From Snodgrassella alvi wkB2 (GTDB lineage Bacteria; Pseudomonadota; Gammaproteobacteria; Burkholderiales; Neisseriaceae), in contig NZ_CP007446.1 in the NCBI RefSeq assembly GCF_000600005.1, positions 2,134,894 to 2,198,893 on the forward strand: 64,000 nucleotides of DNA. Reading direction: 5' to 3'. A program made the position numbers and the translations under genes. Shown piece after piece: positions 7,090 to 16,386 of the stretch. A model generated the notes under the pieces. It did not search any database. It was not told the DNA's origin and saw only the letters and a program-made list of their open reading frames with translations. Within the stretch, counting starts at the first letter, position 1. Every line of letters starts with the position of its first letter.

Positions 7090-7789
7090 ACGCTGCCATG
7101 ATAAAAGCTACAGTTAAGCCTGCTATTGTACCCAGTAATACATACCATGCACCAGGCAGGAAAAGATAGCCAGCAATCGCCGCCAGCAGGCTCACCAGCC
7201 ATGGAATAGCTGCAGTAAAACCTTTCCACATTCCTTTGAGTAAAACCAGAAACACTGCCACAAAGGCCATATCAAAGCCGTAATGAGTAACATCGCCAAT
7301 TACCGGCCCGATAAGTGCACCCACAGTTGTGAATCCGACCCAGACGACATACAGACCTATGCCGGCACCAAGATAAAAATAATAGCTGAATTTCTGCTTT
7401 GGTGAGTTTTTCGCATCAGTAAATGCCAGTGCCCAGCTTTCGTCACACATTAAAAACAACGCAGATAATACTTTTCGTCTGGGCAGATCTTTTAGATAAG
7501 GTGTCAGTGCTGCACTCATCAGAATATGGCGACTGTTTACCAGTAGTGTCATTAAAGCAATCAAGATTAAATGCGGGGGTGAAGTCCACAGATTAACCGC
7601 TACAAATTCGGAACCACCGGCAAAGTTTACCGCAGTAAGCAGTGAAATTTCACCGGTACTCATTCCTTTTTGAATTGCCTGCGCACCTAAAACCAGTGAA
7701 AACGGAATAAAACTCAGCATAACCGGCAAAGCGGTAATCAACCCTCTCTTAAATTCCTGTTTTGGTTGTAATACGGCAGACGATGACAC
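7082..7789 (-). CDS. azlC: AzlC family branched-chain amino acid permease
   Basis: A 235-residue permease, the larger partner of AzlD. It has the diagnostic LPVMLSFIPFSLVLGAQA, the region FAGGSEFVAVNLW and NSRHILMSAALTPYL, and about seven hydrophobic segments. The start is GTG at 7789, with no strong ribosome site. First gene of the azlCD unit; no Lrp-type regulator lies beside it. Confidence 0.9.
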   Translation of the reverse strand: MSSSAVLQPKQEFKRGLITALPVMLSFIPFSLVLGAQAIQKGMSTGEISLLTAVNFAGGSEFVAVNLWTSPPHLILIALMTLLVNSRHILMSAALTPYLKDLPRRKVLSALFLMCDESWALAFTDAKNSPKQKFSYYFYLGAGIGLYVVWVGFTTVGALIGPVIGDVTHYGFDMAFVAVFLVLLKGMWKGFTAAIPWLVSLLAAIAGYLFLPGAWYVLLGTIAGLTVAFIMAAYD

Positions 7790-8231
7790 TGTTTAGTGCT
7801 TTCCGGTGTAATTTTAGTGTTGTGTATTATAAAAAGGATATTTACACAACGTAAACATAAAATACCAATATTGATAATGAAATACAGCTTAAGCGGACGG
7901 ACTCGATACAAATAAATAATTTTATGCGCTAATAATAATCTACTTCTGAATTTTTTATGCAAGTTAATTACAATTGGATTATTTTATCTATTCGCTTTTC
8001 TATTCTATTAATAGAATGATGCTGAATTAATATATAAATTTCTGTCTTTAAAAATACATATGTCATTTTGCTAATCATAAATATAAGACAGCTAACTCGG
8101 TATAAAATTTTTGATGCTATTAATTTTCATTATTCAGGAATAGTACGGATATCTGTATTAATCCGTTTATCTGACTCATGATTAGCGATTGGTTAATTTG
8201 GTATGTGCCGGATAAAGTTTAGTTTCTATAA
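7790..8231. other. intergenic, nothing recognised
   Basis: AT-rich spacer upstream of azlC. Short frames in it have no ribosome site and atypical composition. Confidence 0.5.
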
Positions 8232-8267
8232 TGAAACAGACCAGCATAATTAATGCCGGTCTGTTGG
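8232..8267 (-). terminator. terminator after the YiiX-like gene
   Basis: Arms CAGACC-GGCAT and ATGC-TGGTCTG around a short AT loop, followed by T-rich sequence on the minus strand, just past the stop at 8275. Confidence 0.6.
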
Positions 8268-8274
8268 TTAATGA

Positions 8275-8928
8275 CTAATAATAATGAACAATATCAATTA
8301 AATCAGAGCGGGACATATCGCCCGGATTATTTCCGGGCTGACCCTCAGGTATCGGAATACCCATTTTCTGGAAATGCTTTACCCAGTAATCAGGAAATTC
8401 ACCAGTATCTTTAGACTTAAAGGTCATTGCGCGTAAAGGGAATACTTCCTGCCCGTTATTGGCTTCCTTGAATATCTGATAAATCAGCTCAGAACAGTAA
8501 TACTGATCGTTAGTGATATCAAAGGCATCATCGTATTTTTTACCTACTTTTTGCTGTGCATAAATCAAAGCAGAAGGAATCAGTGCCTGATAAGGTGCTT
8601 TCAATCTGCCCACTACTGCTCGCGGCTGACACTGTTTTTTGGGATGCAGATATGTTTTCAGGGATGTGATGCGGACTTCAGGAGTAGTGGCTTCAATAAC
8701 AAAAAACTGATTTGGGGTTTTCTGCCAGACAATTCCGACATGAGTAAAATTATATCCGGCCAGACCACTGGTAGCGGCCTTAATGGCACTATTCATACCG
8801 CCATCACACTTTTCCAGAAAAATAAGATCACCATTTTGCGGTTTAAAGGATTTCTGGGCATAGACATTCAGACTGAAGAATAAACTGCACACCAGAGCCA
8901 GCAATAAACGGATAGTTTTTTTATTCAT
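8275..8928 (-). CDS. secreted YiiX/YebB-like NlpC/P60-superfamily protein
   Basis: About 217 residues with a Sec signal peptide ending VYAQ near residue 23. The fold is the circularly permuted papain-like (YiiX/G6R) group. The catalytic His lies in NFTHVGIVW and the Cys in YYCSELIYQIF, with a Glu in VIEAT after the His. Family members act on amide, ester or lipid-peptide bonds; substrate unknown here. The ATG at 8928 is preferred over the TTG two codons upstream because it begins a typical signal (MNKKTIRLLLALV). Stands alone with its own terminator. Confidence 0.8.
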   Translation of the reverse strand: MNKKTIRLLLALVCSLFFSLNVYAQKSFKPQNGDLIFLEKCDGGMNSAIKAATSGLAGYNFTHVGIVWQKTPNQFFVIEATTPEVRITSLKTYLHPKKQCQPRAVVGRLKAPYQALIPSALIYAQQKVGKKYDDAFDITNDQYYCSELIYQIFKEANNGQEVFPLRAMTFKSKDTGEFPDYWVKHFQKMGIPIPEGQPGNNPGDMSRSDLIDIVHYY

Positions 8929-9025
8929 GTACAAACCATATCTTAAGTAAATAATGATTAATTATACTGCATATACATTGATTAACCAGTATTTATAGAA
9001 TGAGGCTGTAAAGTACGCTTTTAAA

Positions 9026-9484
9026 TCAATCAGTATTTTTACCAAGCTTGCGCTGGAAAATACGGTAGCTGGCAGCAAATGCAGCAATAGCCGCACCAAT
9101 CAGCGCACCACCGATAAACATGGAAACTAAATCAACAGTTTTGCCCACATCCAGACTGTCCAGTATCTGTTTAGAACTCAGTTTCTGGCTGCCCGGGCTG
9201 CTCATACCTTCAATCATATGGCGATTATTACATTTGGGCAGCAAGACATTCTGATCAGCAGCCTGTGGAAATGTTTGTCTGACTGCTGTTTCACACTGCT
9301 GAATCTGTGCCGGCGTAACCAGATTAAACCAGCCGCCGATATACAGTCCTCCGGCAAGCAGACAAATAGCAATAATGCCTACCAGGATGGCAGAGCCTCT
9401 TTTCTGCTGCGTAGCCACTCCTGAAGTTTTAACGTTTTTCTGCTGTTCGGTCTGACGTTTAATTTGACGGGTTTTGTTACTCAC
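9026..9484 (-). CDS. hypothetical two-helix membrane protein
   Basis: A 152-residue protein starting with GTG. A basic, Gln/Lys-rich N-terminus (about 28 residues) precedes one membrane helix (SAILVGIIAICLLAGGLYIGG). A loop of about 60 residues with two Cys (QQCETAV, PKCNN) follows, then a second helix (FIGGALIGAAIAAFAAS) and a basic tail. The loop probably faces the periplasm, where the Cys pair could form a disulfide. Not recognised. It lies about 140 bases upstream of the RpiR regulator end, with no sign of co-regulation. Confidence 0.6.
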   Translation of the reverse strand: MSNKTRQIKRQTEQQKNVKTSGVATQQKRGSAILVGIIAICLLAGGLYIGGWFNLVTPAQIQQCETAVRQTFPQAADQNVLLPKCNNRHMIEGMSSPGSQKLSSKQILDSLDVGKTVDLVSMFIGGALIGAAIAAFAASYRIFQRKLGKNTD

Positions 9485-9627
9485 TAGCGCTCATTTCGTT
9501 GTAATAATTTAAGATAAATACCGTGCCTGAGGGGGCAATGAAACCCGCTGACAACCGGCAGAAACTTTATCCAGGTAATCATATTGGCTGATAGTAAATC
9601 ATACCAAAAGCTGTTTTTCTGCTGAAA

Positions 9628-10467
9628 TTAATTTTGTAAAAATTTCAGCTTAACCCCTGCCTTGGTTTTTGCCAGCATTTCGCTTACATTTTCGCCCAGA
9701 TGCAAGGCCAGGCCGATAGTCAGCATATCAACTACCATCAGCTGCAGCAGACGGGAAATCATCGGGGTATATTTTTCGCTGTCTTCAGGGGTAACAACAC
9801 TAATGACACAGTCACAGGCTTGTGCGACGGGTGATCCGGCACGGGTAAGAGCGATTACTTTTGCACCGTTACCCCTGGCAATTTTAATTGCATCAAGTAA
9901 ATCTCGTGAAGAACCTGAATGCGAAATAACAACCAGCACATCTTGTGGTGACAATACGGCAGCAGCCATCAGTTGTACGTGACTATCAGTATAAGCAACT
10001 GTAGACAAACCAAAACGGAAAAGTTTGTGCTGAGCATCCATTGCAACAATACCTGAATTGCCTGCCCCATAGAATTCTATACGGCGAGCCTTGGCCATCA
10101 GCCTGACTGCGGTTTCCAAGTCAGCCGCATTAAGGGATTTACGGCTGCCAAGCACCGTGGCTGCGGTACTGGCTATAACTTTATTCAGCACATCCTGCAT
10201 AGAATCGGTGCTGTTAAGCTCTTCATGAACATACGGCATACCGTCATGGCCGATACTGGCGGAAAGATTGAGTTTAAATTCAGGTAACCCGCTATAGCCC
10301 ATGGTACGGCAAAAACGGATAACCGTAGGCTGGCTGACGCGTGCCTCTTTGGCAATAGTGGCTACAGCTGCGTGTACGAACCACTTGGTCTGCGCCAGTA
10401 CACATTCAGCCACCCGGCGTTCCGCTGAAGATAATTCAGGTAATTTCTGACTGATTTTGGCTAACAT
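9628..10467 (-). CDS. MurR/RpiR (HexR-like) transcriptional regulator
   Basis: A 279-residue repressor with an N-terminal RpiR-type helix-turn-helix (SSAERRVAECVL, then SQPTVIRFCRTMGYSGLPEF) and a C-terminal sugar-phosphate (SIS) domain containing FYGAGNSGIVAMDAQHKLFR and ISHSGSSRDLLDA. HexR proteins sense 6-phosphogluconate-pathway sugars. Here the gene follows nucleoside hydrolase and a transporter, so the effector may be ribose- or another phosphosugar. The ATG at 10467 is chosen because AGGAG sits just ahead of it; a longer frame begins at 10494. Confidence 0.85.
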   Translation of the reverse strand: MLAKISQKLPELSSAERRVAECVLAQTKWFVHAAVATIAKEARVSQPTVIRFCRTMGYSGLPEFKLNLSASIGHDGMPYVHEELNSTDSMQDVLNKVIASTAATVLGSRKSLNAADLETAVRLMAKARRIEFYGAGNSGIVAMDAQHKLFRFGLSTVAYTDSHVQLMAAAVLSPQDVLVVISHSGSSRDLLDAIKIARGNGAKVIALTRAGSPVAQACDCVISVVTPEDSEKYTPMISRLLQLMVVDMLTIGLALHLGENVSEMLAKTKAGVKLKFLQN

Positions 10468-10705
10468 TATGCTCTCCTGTTTTGTTGTTGCCACAAAACA
10501 GGAAGAGAAATATTGATAATTAATTTATACATGGTAAACCTGCTGATTTCTCTTGTATTGCGTGCCTATCCTAACACTGAAATAAACAAATGCAATATTT
10601 TGATGTGGATTATCGTTATCATGATGGTTATTAAAACCATAAATATTTATTATAGCGGTATTTAGAACAGATTTTTGTTATTACTGTAAGATATTCTAAT
10701 ATTTT

Positions 10706-11698
10706 CTAGCAGCGATACTGACCTAATGCATTAAATATAATTTCAAGTAAACGCTGATTATCTACCTGCTCCATTACATTAACAGGCTGATGACTGACTG
10801 GGGGCATACCGACAGTCAGTCTGAGTGCACCCTCTTTCCAGCGGCGGCTGCTGGCACGGGTACAGTCACGCGCAGTGGATACATCAACAATATAAGGTGA
10901 GCTGGTAACAATACTTTCATCAATCAGCTTGGCGACACACAATACATCATGAATCCAGCAACCGGCCAGCTGACGTGTCTGAATAGAATAGTCCATCCAC
11001 GGACGTGATGTACGGACAATAAAATCTGCAAGCGGATTGGCAAAGCTCTGAAGTTTATCCAGATCCTGATGGGTGAGCAGTGTCTGTGTAGTTACGTCCA
11101 GCGGTGCAAGGGTAATATTGGCTCCACTTTCGATAACAATTTTGGCTGCTTCCGGGTCAACAGCGAAGTTGGTGTCCTTAAGATAGCTGTCCAGCTGAAA
11201 TACACCGCCCATGATGACTATTTCGGCAACAGACCGGGCAAAATCAGGATAAAGCTGGATGGTATGGGCAATATTGGTTAACGGACCAATAGCCACCACG
11301 GTAATTTCACCGGGGTTCTTACACACCAGTTCACCAATTGCCTGAGCCGCATGTGGCGCGCTGTGATCATTTAATGGCGGCAGAGGTGGCAGATTGTCCC
11401 ATAAAGACAATAATCCCTGTTTGCGTACATTATTATCCAGTTGTTCACGCCATGGGGCAGCCGGTTCAAGCAATGCCTGAGCAGCTCCTTTTACTACCGG
11501 GATGCTTTGATTCAATTCCTGCATTAATTGGTGCGCTACCTGAAAACCGGTATCCCGTGGTGTATTACCGGCCACAATGGTAATTAATTCCAGTTTAATT
11601 GAATCTGCAGCCAGCGCCAGCGCCAGTGCCAGCCCGTCATCTACATTCGCGCCTGCAACACCATTACCGGGATCACAGTCAATTACGATACGCTTCAT
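10706..11698 (-). CDS. nucleoside hydrolase (IunH/RihA-C family)
   Basis: A 330-residue hydrolase that would cleave the N-glycosidic bond of nucleosides to ribose and free base. The Asp cluster that binds calcium is at the N-terminus as DCDPGNG, then GANVDDGLALALA. An eight-residue insertion separates DPG from DDG, as in one subgroup of the family. VAIGPLTNIA, IVIMGG and NFAVDPEAA are the other active-site segments, and IHDVLCVA carries the late Asp. It lies between an MHS transporter and an RpiR regulator on the same strand, suggesting uptake and breakdown of a nucleoside. Confidence 0.88.
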   Translation of the reverse strand: MKRIVIDCDPGNGVAGANVDDGLALALALAADSIKLELITIVAGNTPRDTGFQVAHQLMQELNQSIPVVKGAAQALLEPAAPWREQLDNNVRKQGLLSLWDNLPPLPPLNDHSAPHAAQAIGELVCKNPGEITVVAIGPLTNIAHTIQLYPDFARSVAEIVIMGGVFQLDSYLKDTNFAVDPEAAKIVIESGANITLAPLDVTTQTLLTHQDLDKLQSFANPLADFIVRTSRPWMDYSIQTRQLAGCWIHDVLCVAKLIDESIVTSSPYIVDVSTARDCTRASSRRWKEGALRLTVGMPPVSHQPVNVMEQVDNQRLLEIIFNALGQYRC

Positions 11699-11778
11699 AA
11701 ATATTTACCTATGCTTCAATTACAACGGAGTCAGTAGCTGACTCCGTTATTGGTGATTCTATCAATTTGTTAAAGCAG

Positions 11779-13176
11779 TTAAATAGCGTCTTCTACTGCA
11801 TTCAGGTCGCGTCCGCGAGTTTCCGGAGCATAGAATGTAGTTATAAAGCCAATGCCTGCCATTGCTGCAAAATAAATTGCAATCGGCCACCATGTACCAT
11901 ACTGAGCCAGCAATGCTGAGGCAACTAATGGCGCAATACCACCAGACATAATGCCTCCGAGCTCTTTAGCCAGAGCCATTTTGGAATAACGGTTACGCAC
12001 CCCGAACAGCTCTACTCCATAGGCTGCCTGTACACCGAAAATACCCAGTGATGCCAGACACATACCAATAACAATAATACTGGCTACAATAAAAGGATCC
12101 CGTGTTTCCAGAAACATATAAGCCGGAACAGCATACAGCATCAGCAGAAAACAGAACCAGCGGTAAACAATACGACGGCCAAACCGGTCGGATAACCAGC
12201 CGGCAAACGGAATCACAAAAAAGCCTAATAAAGACGCAACAAATACCGCAGAAGTAGCAACAGTTTGATTCACTTTCAGAAATTTGACCACATAGCCGAT
12301 AACAAATCCCTGTGCGAGGTAAGATGGGCCGTTTTCACCGATACGCAAGCCAAGCATAACAAAAAATGCTTTATTACGTGCCAGAAAGGAAGTTTTTTCA
12401 GCTGCCACCGTAGTTTGTGAAGCTGATATTTCAGTTTTTTGCACCCGGGATTGTTTAACTTCATTTTGTTCCTGCTCGAATACCGGAGTTTCCCGTACAT
12501 GGCGGCGAATAAGAGTAGCGGCAATAGCTATCAGTGCACTGAGAATAAATGGTATCCGCCATCCCCAGCTGGCTACATCTTCTTTATCCAGCATTAACAC
12601 CAGCAGCCAGACAGACGAAGCGACCAGTGTACCACTGTTAGAACCGATACCGATAATAGAAGCAATCAGACCGCGGTGTTTAGGTGGAGCATATTCTCCC
12701 AGCATAACTGTAGCACCGGAAAGTTCGGCTCCGGCCCCGAAGCCCTGCATAAAACGCAGTACAGCTAAAAGAAGTGGTGCCCATATCCCGATAGTGGCAT
12801 AACTAGGGATAAGACCAATCAGCGTAGTGGAAATACCCATCAGAGCAATAGTGGTTACCAGTACAAATTTACGTCCTTTAAGGTCGCCAAGACGGCCAAA
12901 AAATATGGCACCGATCGGGCGGGCAACAAAGCCGACTGAATAAGTGGCAAAACTGGACAGAAGAGCAATTGCAGGCGTTAATTCGGGAAAAAACACATCT
13001 CCAAATACCAGCCCTGCGGCCAGACCGTATAAAGCAAAATCCACATACTCCATGGTGGTTCCGAGCCAGCAGGAAAGTGTTGCCTTAATAAATTCCCGTC
13101 GTCCTTCAGGTGTGGCTAAACGCTGTTCAGCTGCGCTCTGTTTCGGGCTGTCAACTGACGATTGTAAGTCACTCAT
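11779..13176 (-). CDS. MFS transporter, metabolite:H+ symporter (MHS) family
   Basis: A 465-residue, 12-helix transporter. The MHS hallmarks are LGTTMEYVDFALYGLAAG at the start, GRLGDLKGRK between helices 2 and 3, and RFMQGFGAGAELSGA in helix 4. A long central cytoplasmic loop is rich in Gln/Ser/Lys. Relatives carry dicarboxylates, shikimate, proline/betaine or nucleosides. Seventy bases before the nucleoside hydrolase on the same strand, so a nucleoside or ribose-type substrate is plausible. Start at ATG 13176. Confidence 0.85.
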   Translation of the reverse strand: MSDLQSSVDSPKQSAAEQRLATPEGRREFIKATLSCWLGTTMEYVDFALYGLAAGLVFGDVFFPELTPAIALLSSFATYSVGFVARPIGAIFFGRLGDLKGRKFVLVTTIALMGISTTLIGLIPSYATIGIWAPLLLAVLRFMQGFGAGAELSGATVMLGEYAPPKHRGLIASIIGIGSNSGTLVASSVWLLVLMLDKEDVASWGWRIPFILSALIAIAATLIRRHVRETPVFEQEQNEVKQSRVQKTEISASQTTVAAEKTSFLARNKAFFVMLGLRIGENGPSYLAQGFVIGYVVKFLKVNQTVATSAVFVASLLGFFVIPFAGWLSDRFGRRIVYRWFCFLLMLYAVPAYMFLETRDPFIVASIIVIGMCLASLGIFGVQAAYGVELFGVRNRYSKMALAKELGGIMSGGIAPLVASALLAQYGTWWPIAIYFAAMAGIGFITTFYAPETRGRDLNAVEDAI

Positions 13177-13225
13177 TCAAATATCCTATGGTTACAAATC
13201 AGGGTGAAACTAGTTACAAAAAAGA

Positions 13226-14026
13226 TTAAAACAAAATTTCCAGCACAAACTTGCTGCCAAAATAAGCCAGCATCAGGCTGACAAATGACACAATAACCCA
13301 CCATGCCACTTTTTTCCCGCGCCATGCCTGCATATGATGTCTGAGCAGGATAACCAGATAGATTATCCATGACAGCACGCCGAATACCGTTTTATGATTA
13401 AAACGTGCCGGCTCACCAAATACAGCTTCGGAAAATACTGTGCCGCTGACAGCCGCTATAGTCAGAAGCACAAAACCCGCCTGCAGGCCTTGAAACATTA
13501 ATTTTTCAATAGCCAGCAAAGGCGGCAGGAATGATTGCTGCGGAACAGTTTTACGCCGGTGCAGATAATGATTGCGTACCAGCATGAGCATAGCCAGCAG
13601 GGTTGTAATGCCAAAGAGGGCATAAGCCAGCAATGCCGACAAAACATGTATCATGAATGCTGTGTTGTGCATCGGGTAAGCAATAGCCTGCCCGGGCAGC
13701 AGTAAGGCAATCAACAGTACGAGTGCCGAACAGGGAAACAGCGCCAGCTGTAATCCCTGCAGGCGATAGCGAAAACTGCCCACCCAATACAGCATTACCA
13801 TTAACCAGGTAATCAGATTGAGTGCCTGACCGAACCCCACCAGCAGTACATGCTGCTGCAACATTGGCTGCCATACAACAAAGGTATGCAGCAGCAATAT
13901 CAGCAGTAACAGTAACTGCTCACCCCGCAACGGATAAGGCACATCAGTATGACGTTGCCAGAACCGCCATGCCAGTACAGAAAGCACGACATAAGCAAGA
14001 ATAAGCACCAGCAGCAATAAGCTCAT
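13226..14026 (-). CDS. CcsA/YpjD-like cytochrome c assembly family membrane protein
   Basis: A 266-residue protein with eight hydrophobic segments, of the CcsA/HemX type. The conserved His residues for haem contact appear in LLLHTFVVW, MHNTAFMIHVLSAL and FNHKTVFGVLSWIIY. In many proteobacteria this gene stands divergently beside ffh, as here, and is called ypjD (CorE-like). The ATG at 14026 gives the normal N-terminus; the frame extends nine codons upstream without a ribosome site. The exact role is unsettled in the family. Confidence 0.8.
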   Translation of the reverse strand: MSLLLLVLILAYVVLSVLAWRFWQRHTDVPYPLRGEQLLLLLILLLHTFVVWQPMLQQHVLLVGFGQALNLITWLMVMLYWVGSFRYRLQGLQLALFPCSALVLLIALLLPGQAIAYPMHNTAFMIHVLSALLAYALFGITTLLAMLMLVRNHYLHRRKTVPQQSFLPPLLAIEKLMFQGLQAGFVLLTIAAVSGTVFSEAVFGEPARFNHKTVFGVLSWIIYLVILLRHHMQAWRGKKVAWWVIVSFVSLMLAYFGSKFVLEILF

Positions 14027-14250
14027 GATTTTTCCGCAGCAATAGCGCGCCAAAAATTGGCGCGCGTAGTGTAAAATAGGTATTTATTATTGCTATGCCT
14101 GCTAAAAAATACAGGCAGGTATAGCAACGGGGTGCCATTTTATAACCAAATTGCTACTTATCATACCTATTTATTGTGCGAATTGACTGGCAACAGGCAA
14201 TTTTCACCGAACATATACAGGCTGCTTACAATTAGCCGGAGATGGTTTCG

Positions 14251-15609
14251 ATGTTAGACAATCTATCAGATCGCTTTAGTAAAATCGCGAAAACTCTGCG
14301 CGGACAGGCGCGTTTGAGTGAAGACAATATCAAAGATGCCCTGCGTGAAGTACGTATGGCATTACTCGAAGCAGACGTTGCCCTACCAGTTGTAAAAACG
14401 TTTATGGCTTCGGTAAAAGAACGTGCAGTTGGGCAAGAAGTCATTGGTAGTCTCACACCCGGGCAAGCTTTTGTTGGTGTGGTAAACGATGCCCTTACCG
14501 AACTGATGGGCACACAAAACAGCAGTCTGAATCTGGCCGCAGTTCCACCGGCCGTGATTCTGATGGCAGGTTTGCAGGGGGCAGGTAAAACCACTACGGT
14601 AGGCAAACTGGCCCGACTGCTGAAAAATGAGCAGAAGAAAAAAATCCTGGTGGTTTCTGCCGACGTATACCGTCCGGCGGCAATAGAGCAGCTAAAATTG
14701 CTGGCACAACAGGTTGAAGTGGATTTTTTCCCGTCACACGAAGGTGAACAGCCGGTGACCATTGCATTAAATGCTCTGGATCATGCCAAAAAACATTTTT
14801 ATGATGTACTGATGGTGGATACTGCCGGCCGGCTAGCTATTGACCAGAAAATGATGGATGAAATCCAGCAGATACATACAGCGATTAATCCGGTAGAAAC
14901 TCTGTTTGTAGTAGATGCCATGCAGGGTCAGGATGCCGTAAATACAGCACAGGCTTTTAATGATACGCTGCCTCTGACAGGTGTGGTATTAACCAAAATG
15001 GATGGCGATGCCCGTGGGGGTGCCGCTTTGTCTGTACGCCATGTAACCGGCAAACCGATTAAGTTTATTGGTGTAGGTGAAAAAATCAACGGGCTGGAAC
15101 CGTTTTATCCGGATCGTCTGGCTTCGCGCATTCTCGGCATGGGAGATGTACTCTCACTGATTGAAGATGTGCAAAAAGGCATTGATGAAAAAACCGCGCA
15201 GCAGATGGCAAAAAAACTGCATAAAGGCAAAGGTTTTGACCTGAATGACTTTAAAGCACAAATTCAGCAGATGCGTAAAATGGGTGGAATTGAATCCATT
15301 ATGTCTAAGCTGCCGGGCGATATGGGACAAATGGCCAAACAGGTGCCGGAAGGCACGGCAGAAAAAGCCATGAGTCGTGTGGAAGCCATTATCAACTCAA
15401 TGACTGCCAAAGAACGCGCCAATCCGCTGCTAATTAAAGCCAGCCGTAAACGCCGCATTGCCAATGGTTCCGGCGTTACCGTGCAGGAAGTGAATAAAAT
15501 GCTCAAACAATTTGAGCAGTCACAAAAAATGATGAAATCATTTACCAAGGGCGGTATGGGTAAACTGATGCGTCTGGCCAAAGGCATGAAAGGTATCATG
15601 CCGCAATAA
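14251..15609 (+). CDS. ffh: signal recognition particle protein Ffh
   Basis: A 452-residue SRP54 GTPase that binds 4.5S RNA and signal peptides and delivers ribosomes to FtsY. The N domain is at 1-90. G1 is GLQGAGKTTTVGKL, G3 DTAGR and G4 TKMDGDARGG. The Met-rich M domain (about 300-452) has GDMGQMAK and the RNA-binding SGVTVQEVNKMLKQF. The start MLDNLSDRF at 14251 fits the family and has GGAG nine bases ahead; an ATG-like GTT-preceded start three codons earlier is not favoured. Confidence 0.97.
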   Translation: MLDNLSDRFSKIAKTLRGQARLSEDNIKDALREVRMALLEADVALPVVKTFMASVKERAVGQEVIGSLTPGQAFVGVVNDALTELMGTQNSSLNLAAVPPAVILMAGLQGAGKTTTVGKLARLLKNEQKKKILVVSADVYRPAAIEQLKLLAQQVEVDFFPSHEGEQPVTIALNALDHAKKHFYDVLMVDTAGRLAIDQKMMDEIQQIHTAINPVETLFVVDAMQGQDAVNTAQAFNDTLPLTGVVLTKMDGDARGGAALSVRHVTGKPIKFIGVGEKINGLEPFYPDRLASRILGMGDVLSLIEDVQKGIDEKTAQQMAKKLHKGKGFDLNDFKAQIQQMRKMGGIESIMSKLPGDMGQMAKQVPEGTAEKAMSRVEAIINSMTAKERANPLLIKASRKRRIANGSGVTVQEVNKMLKQFEQSQKMMKSFTKGGMGKLMRLAKGMKGIMPQ

Positions 15610-15625
15610 CCTGTATTTTTAATAC

Positions 15626-15656
15626 ACTGCCTGAATTCAGATTCAGGCAGTTTTTT
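15626..15656 (+). terminator. ffh terminator
   Basis: ACTGCCTGAAT and ATTCAGGCAGT arms around TCAG, then six T residues: a textbook factor-independent terminator 17 bases after the ffh stop. Confidence 0.9.
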
Positions 15657-15787
15657 ATTTTCTGCTATCTCCTGAAGATAGCTTATGACAAGCATCCGGC
15701 ATAGATAATCTTATATCTTTACTGTAAAATATTCCGAGCAATTTAAGATTGCTGTTTAATTACATTATCTTAAAAAGGAGTACGATA

Positions 15788-16014
15788 ATGCGCAAATTTA
15801 ATAATAAAGGCTTTTTTTGAGCCAACCAGCAAACGCCGCAGAGGTTTCCCGTCAGAAACCAACGTTAAACGCGGACTGATAAGAACTGTTCATGGTGACA
15901 AAGTTCTGCATGAAAAGCTGGGGCGCAATGATCCCTGTCCATGCAACTCGGGTCGCAGCTTTTAAGAAGTGTTGTCTGAAAACCGGCTGCTTTCGATGGC
16001 AGCAACAGACATGA
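15788..16014 (+). pseudogene. SEC-C zinc-motif protein with two frameshifts
   Basis: A strong AAGGAG precedes ATG 15788, which opens [10 protein letters not shown] and then stops at once. Removing one T from the seven-T run at 15812-15818 continues the frame as [19 protein letters not shown] and [15 protein letters not shown]. Removing one T from the run at 15960-15963 completes KKCC and a short tail ending at 16014. The C-x-C-x8-CC pattern is the SEC-C zinc motif (as at the SecA C-terminus). The small size and N-terminus recall the PBPRA1643-type SWIM/SEC-C proteins. Both lesions are single-base expansions of T runs. Confidence 0.7.
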
Positions 16015-16386
16015 CTACTTCCGCTGATGTCTGCCAGTAATCACTGCTACTGATTTAATCCACTTTTAATTACTCCCCCTGTATTCTACGCATACCGGGG
16101 GATAATTGATTGGGCTTCTGCACAGTTTTATCCCGCCTGCACAGATAATAAACAGATAAGGCAGCAGAAATATATATTTATTAGTTAATTATCCGCCTGT
16201 ACTCATAGTTTTCATTTATGGCATTTGCTTAATAATTAACTGTTTATTCGATTTATCCTCTATTTTCAAAATAAGACTGTTTATTTTGATATCTGGATTC
16301 TGACAAAAGCGCATCGTCTTAAACCTTGCCTCAGCGCATGAGTTATAATCAGAATCTTATTTTTTGTTTTTTTCCAATTCGTAACC
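16015..16386. other. intergenic region upstream of valS
   Basis: AT-rich spacer. A TATAAT lies at 16344-16349, about 37 bases before the valS ATG, but I see no good -35 at the right spacing. Nothing else recognised. Confidence 0.5.

Noticed and set aside
7738-7962. 74-codon leftward frame overlapping the azlC start
   Set aside because: Overlaps the real gene in another frame and has no supported start.
10706-11698. Frameshifted Asp motif in the nucleoside hydrolase
   Set aside because: The inserted NGVAGANV between DPG and DDG keeps frame and matches a known subgroup of the family.
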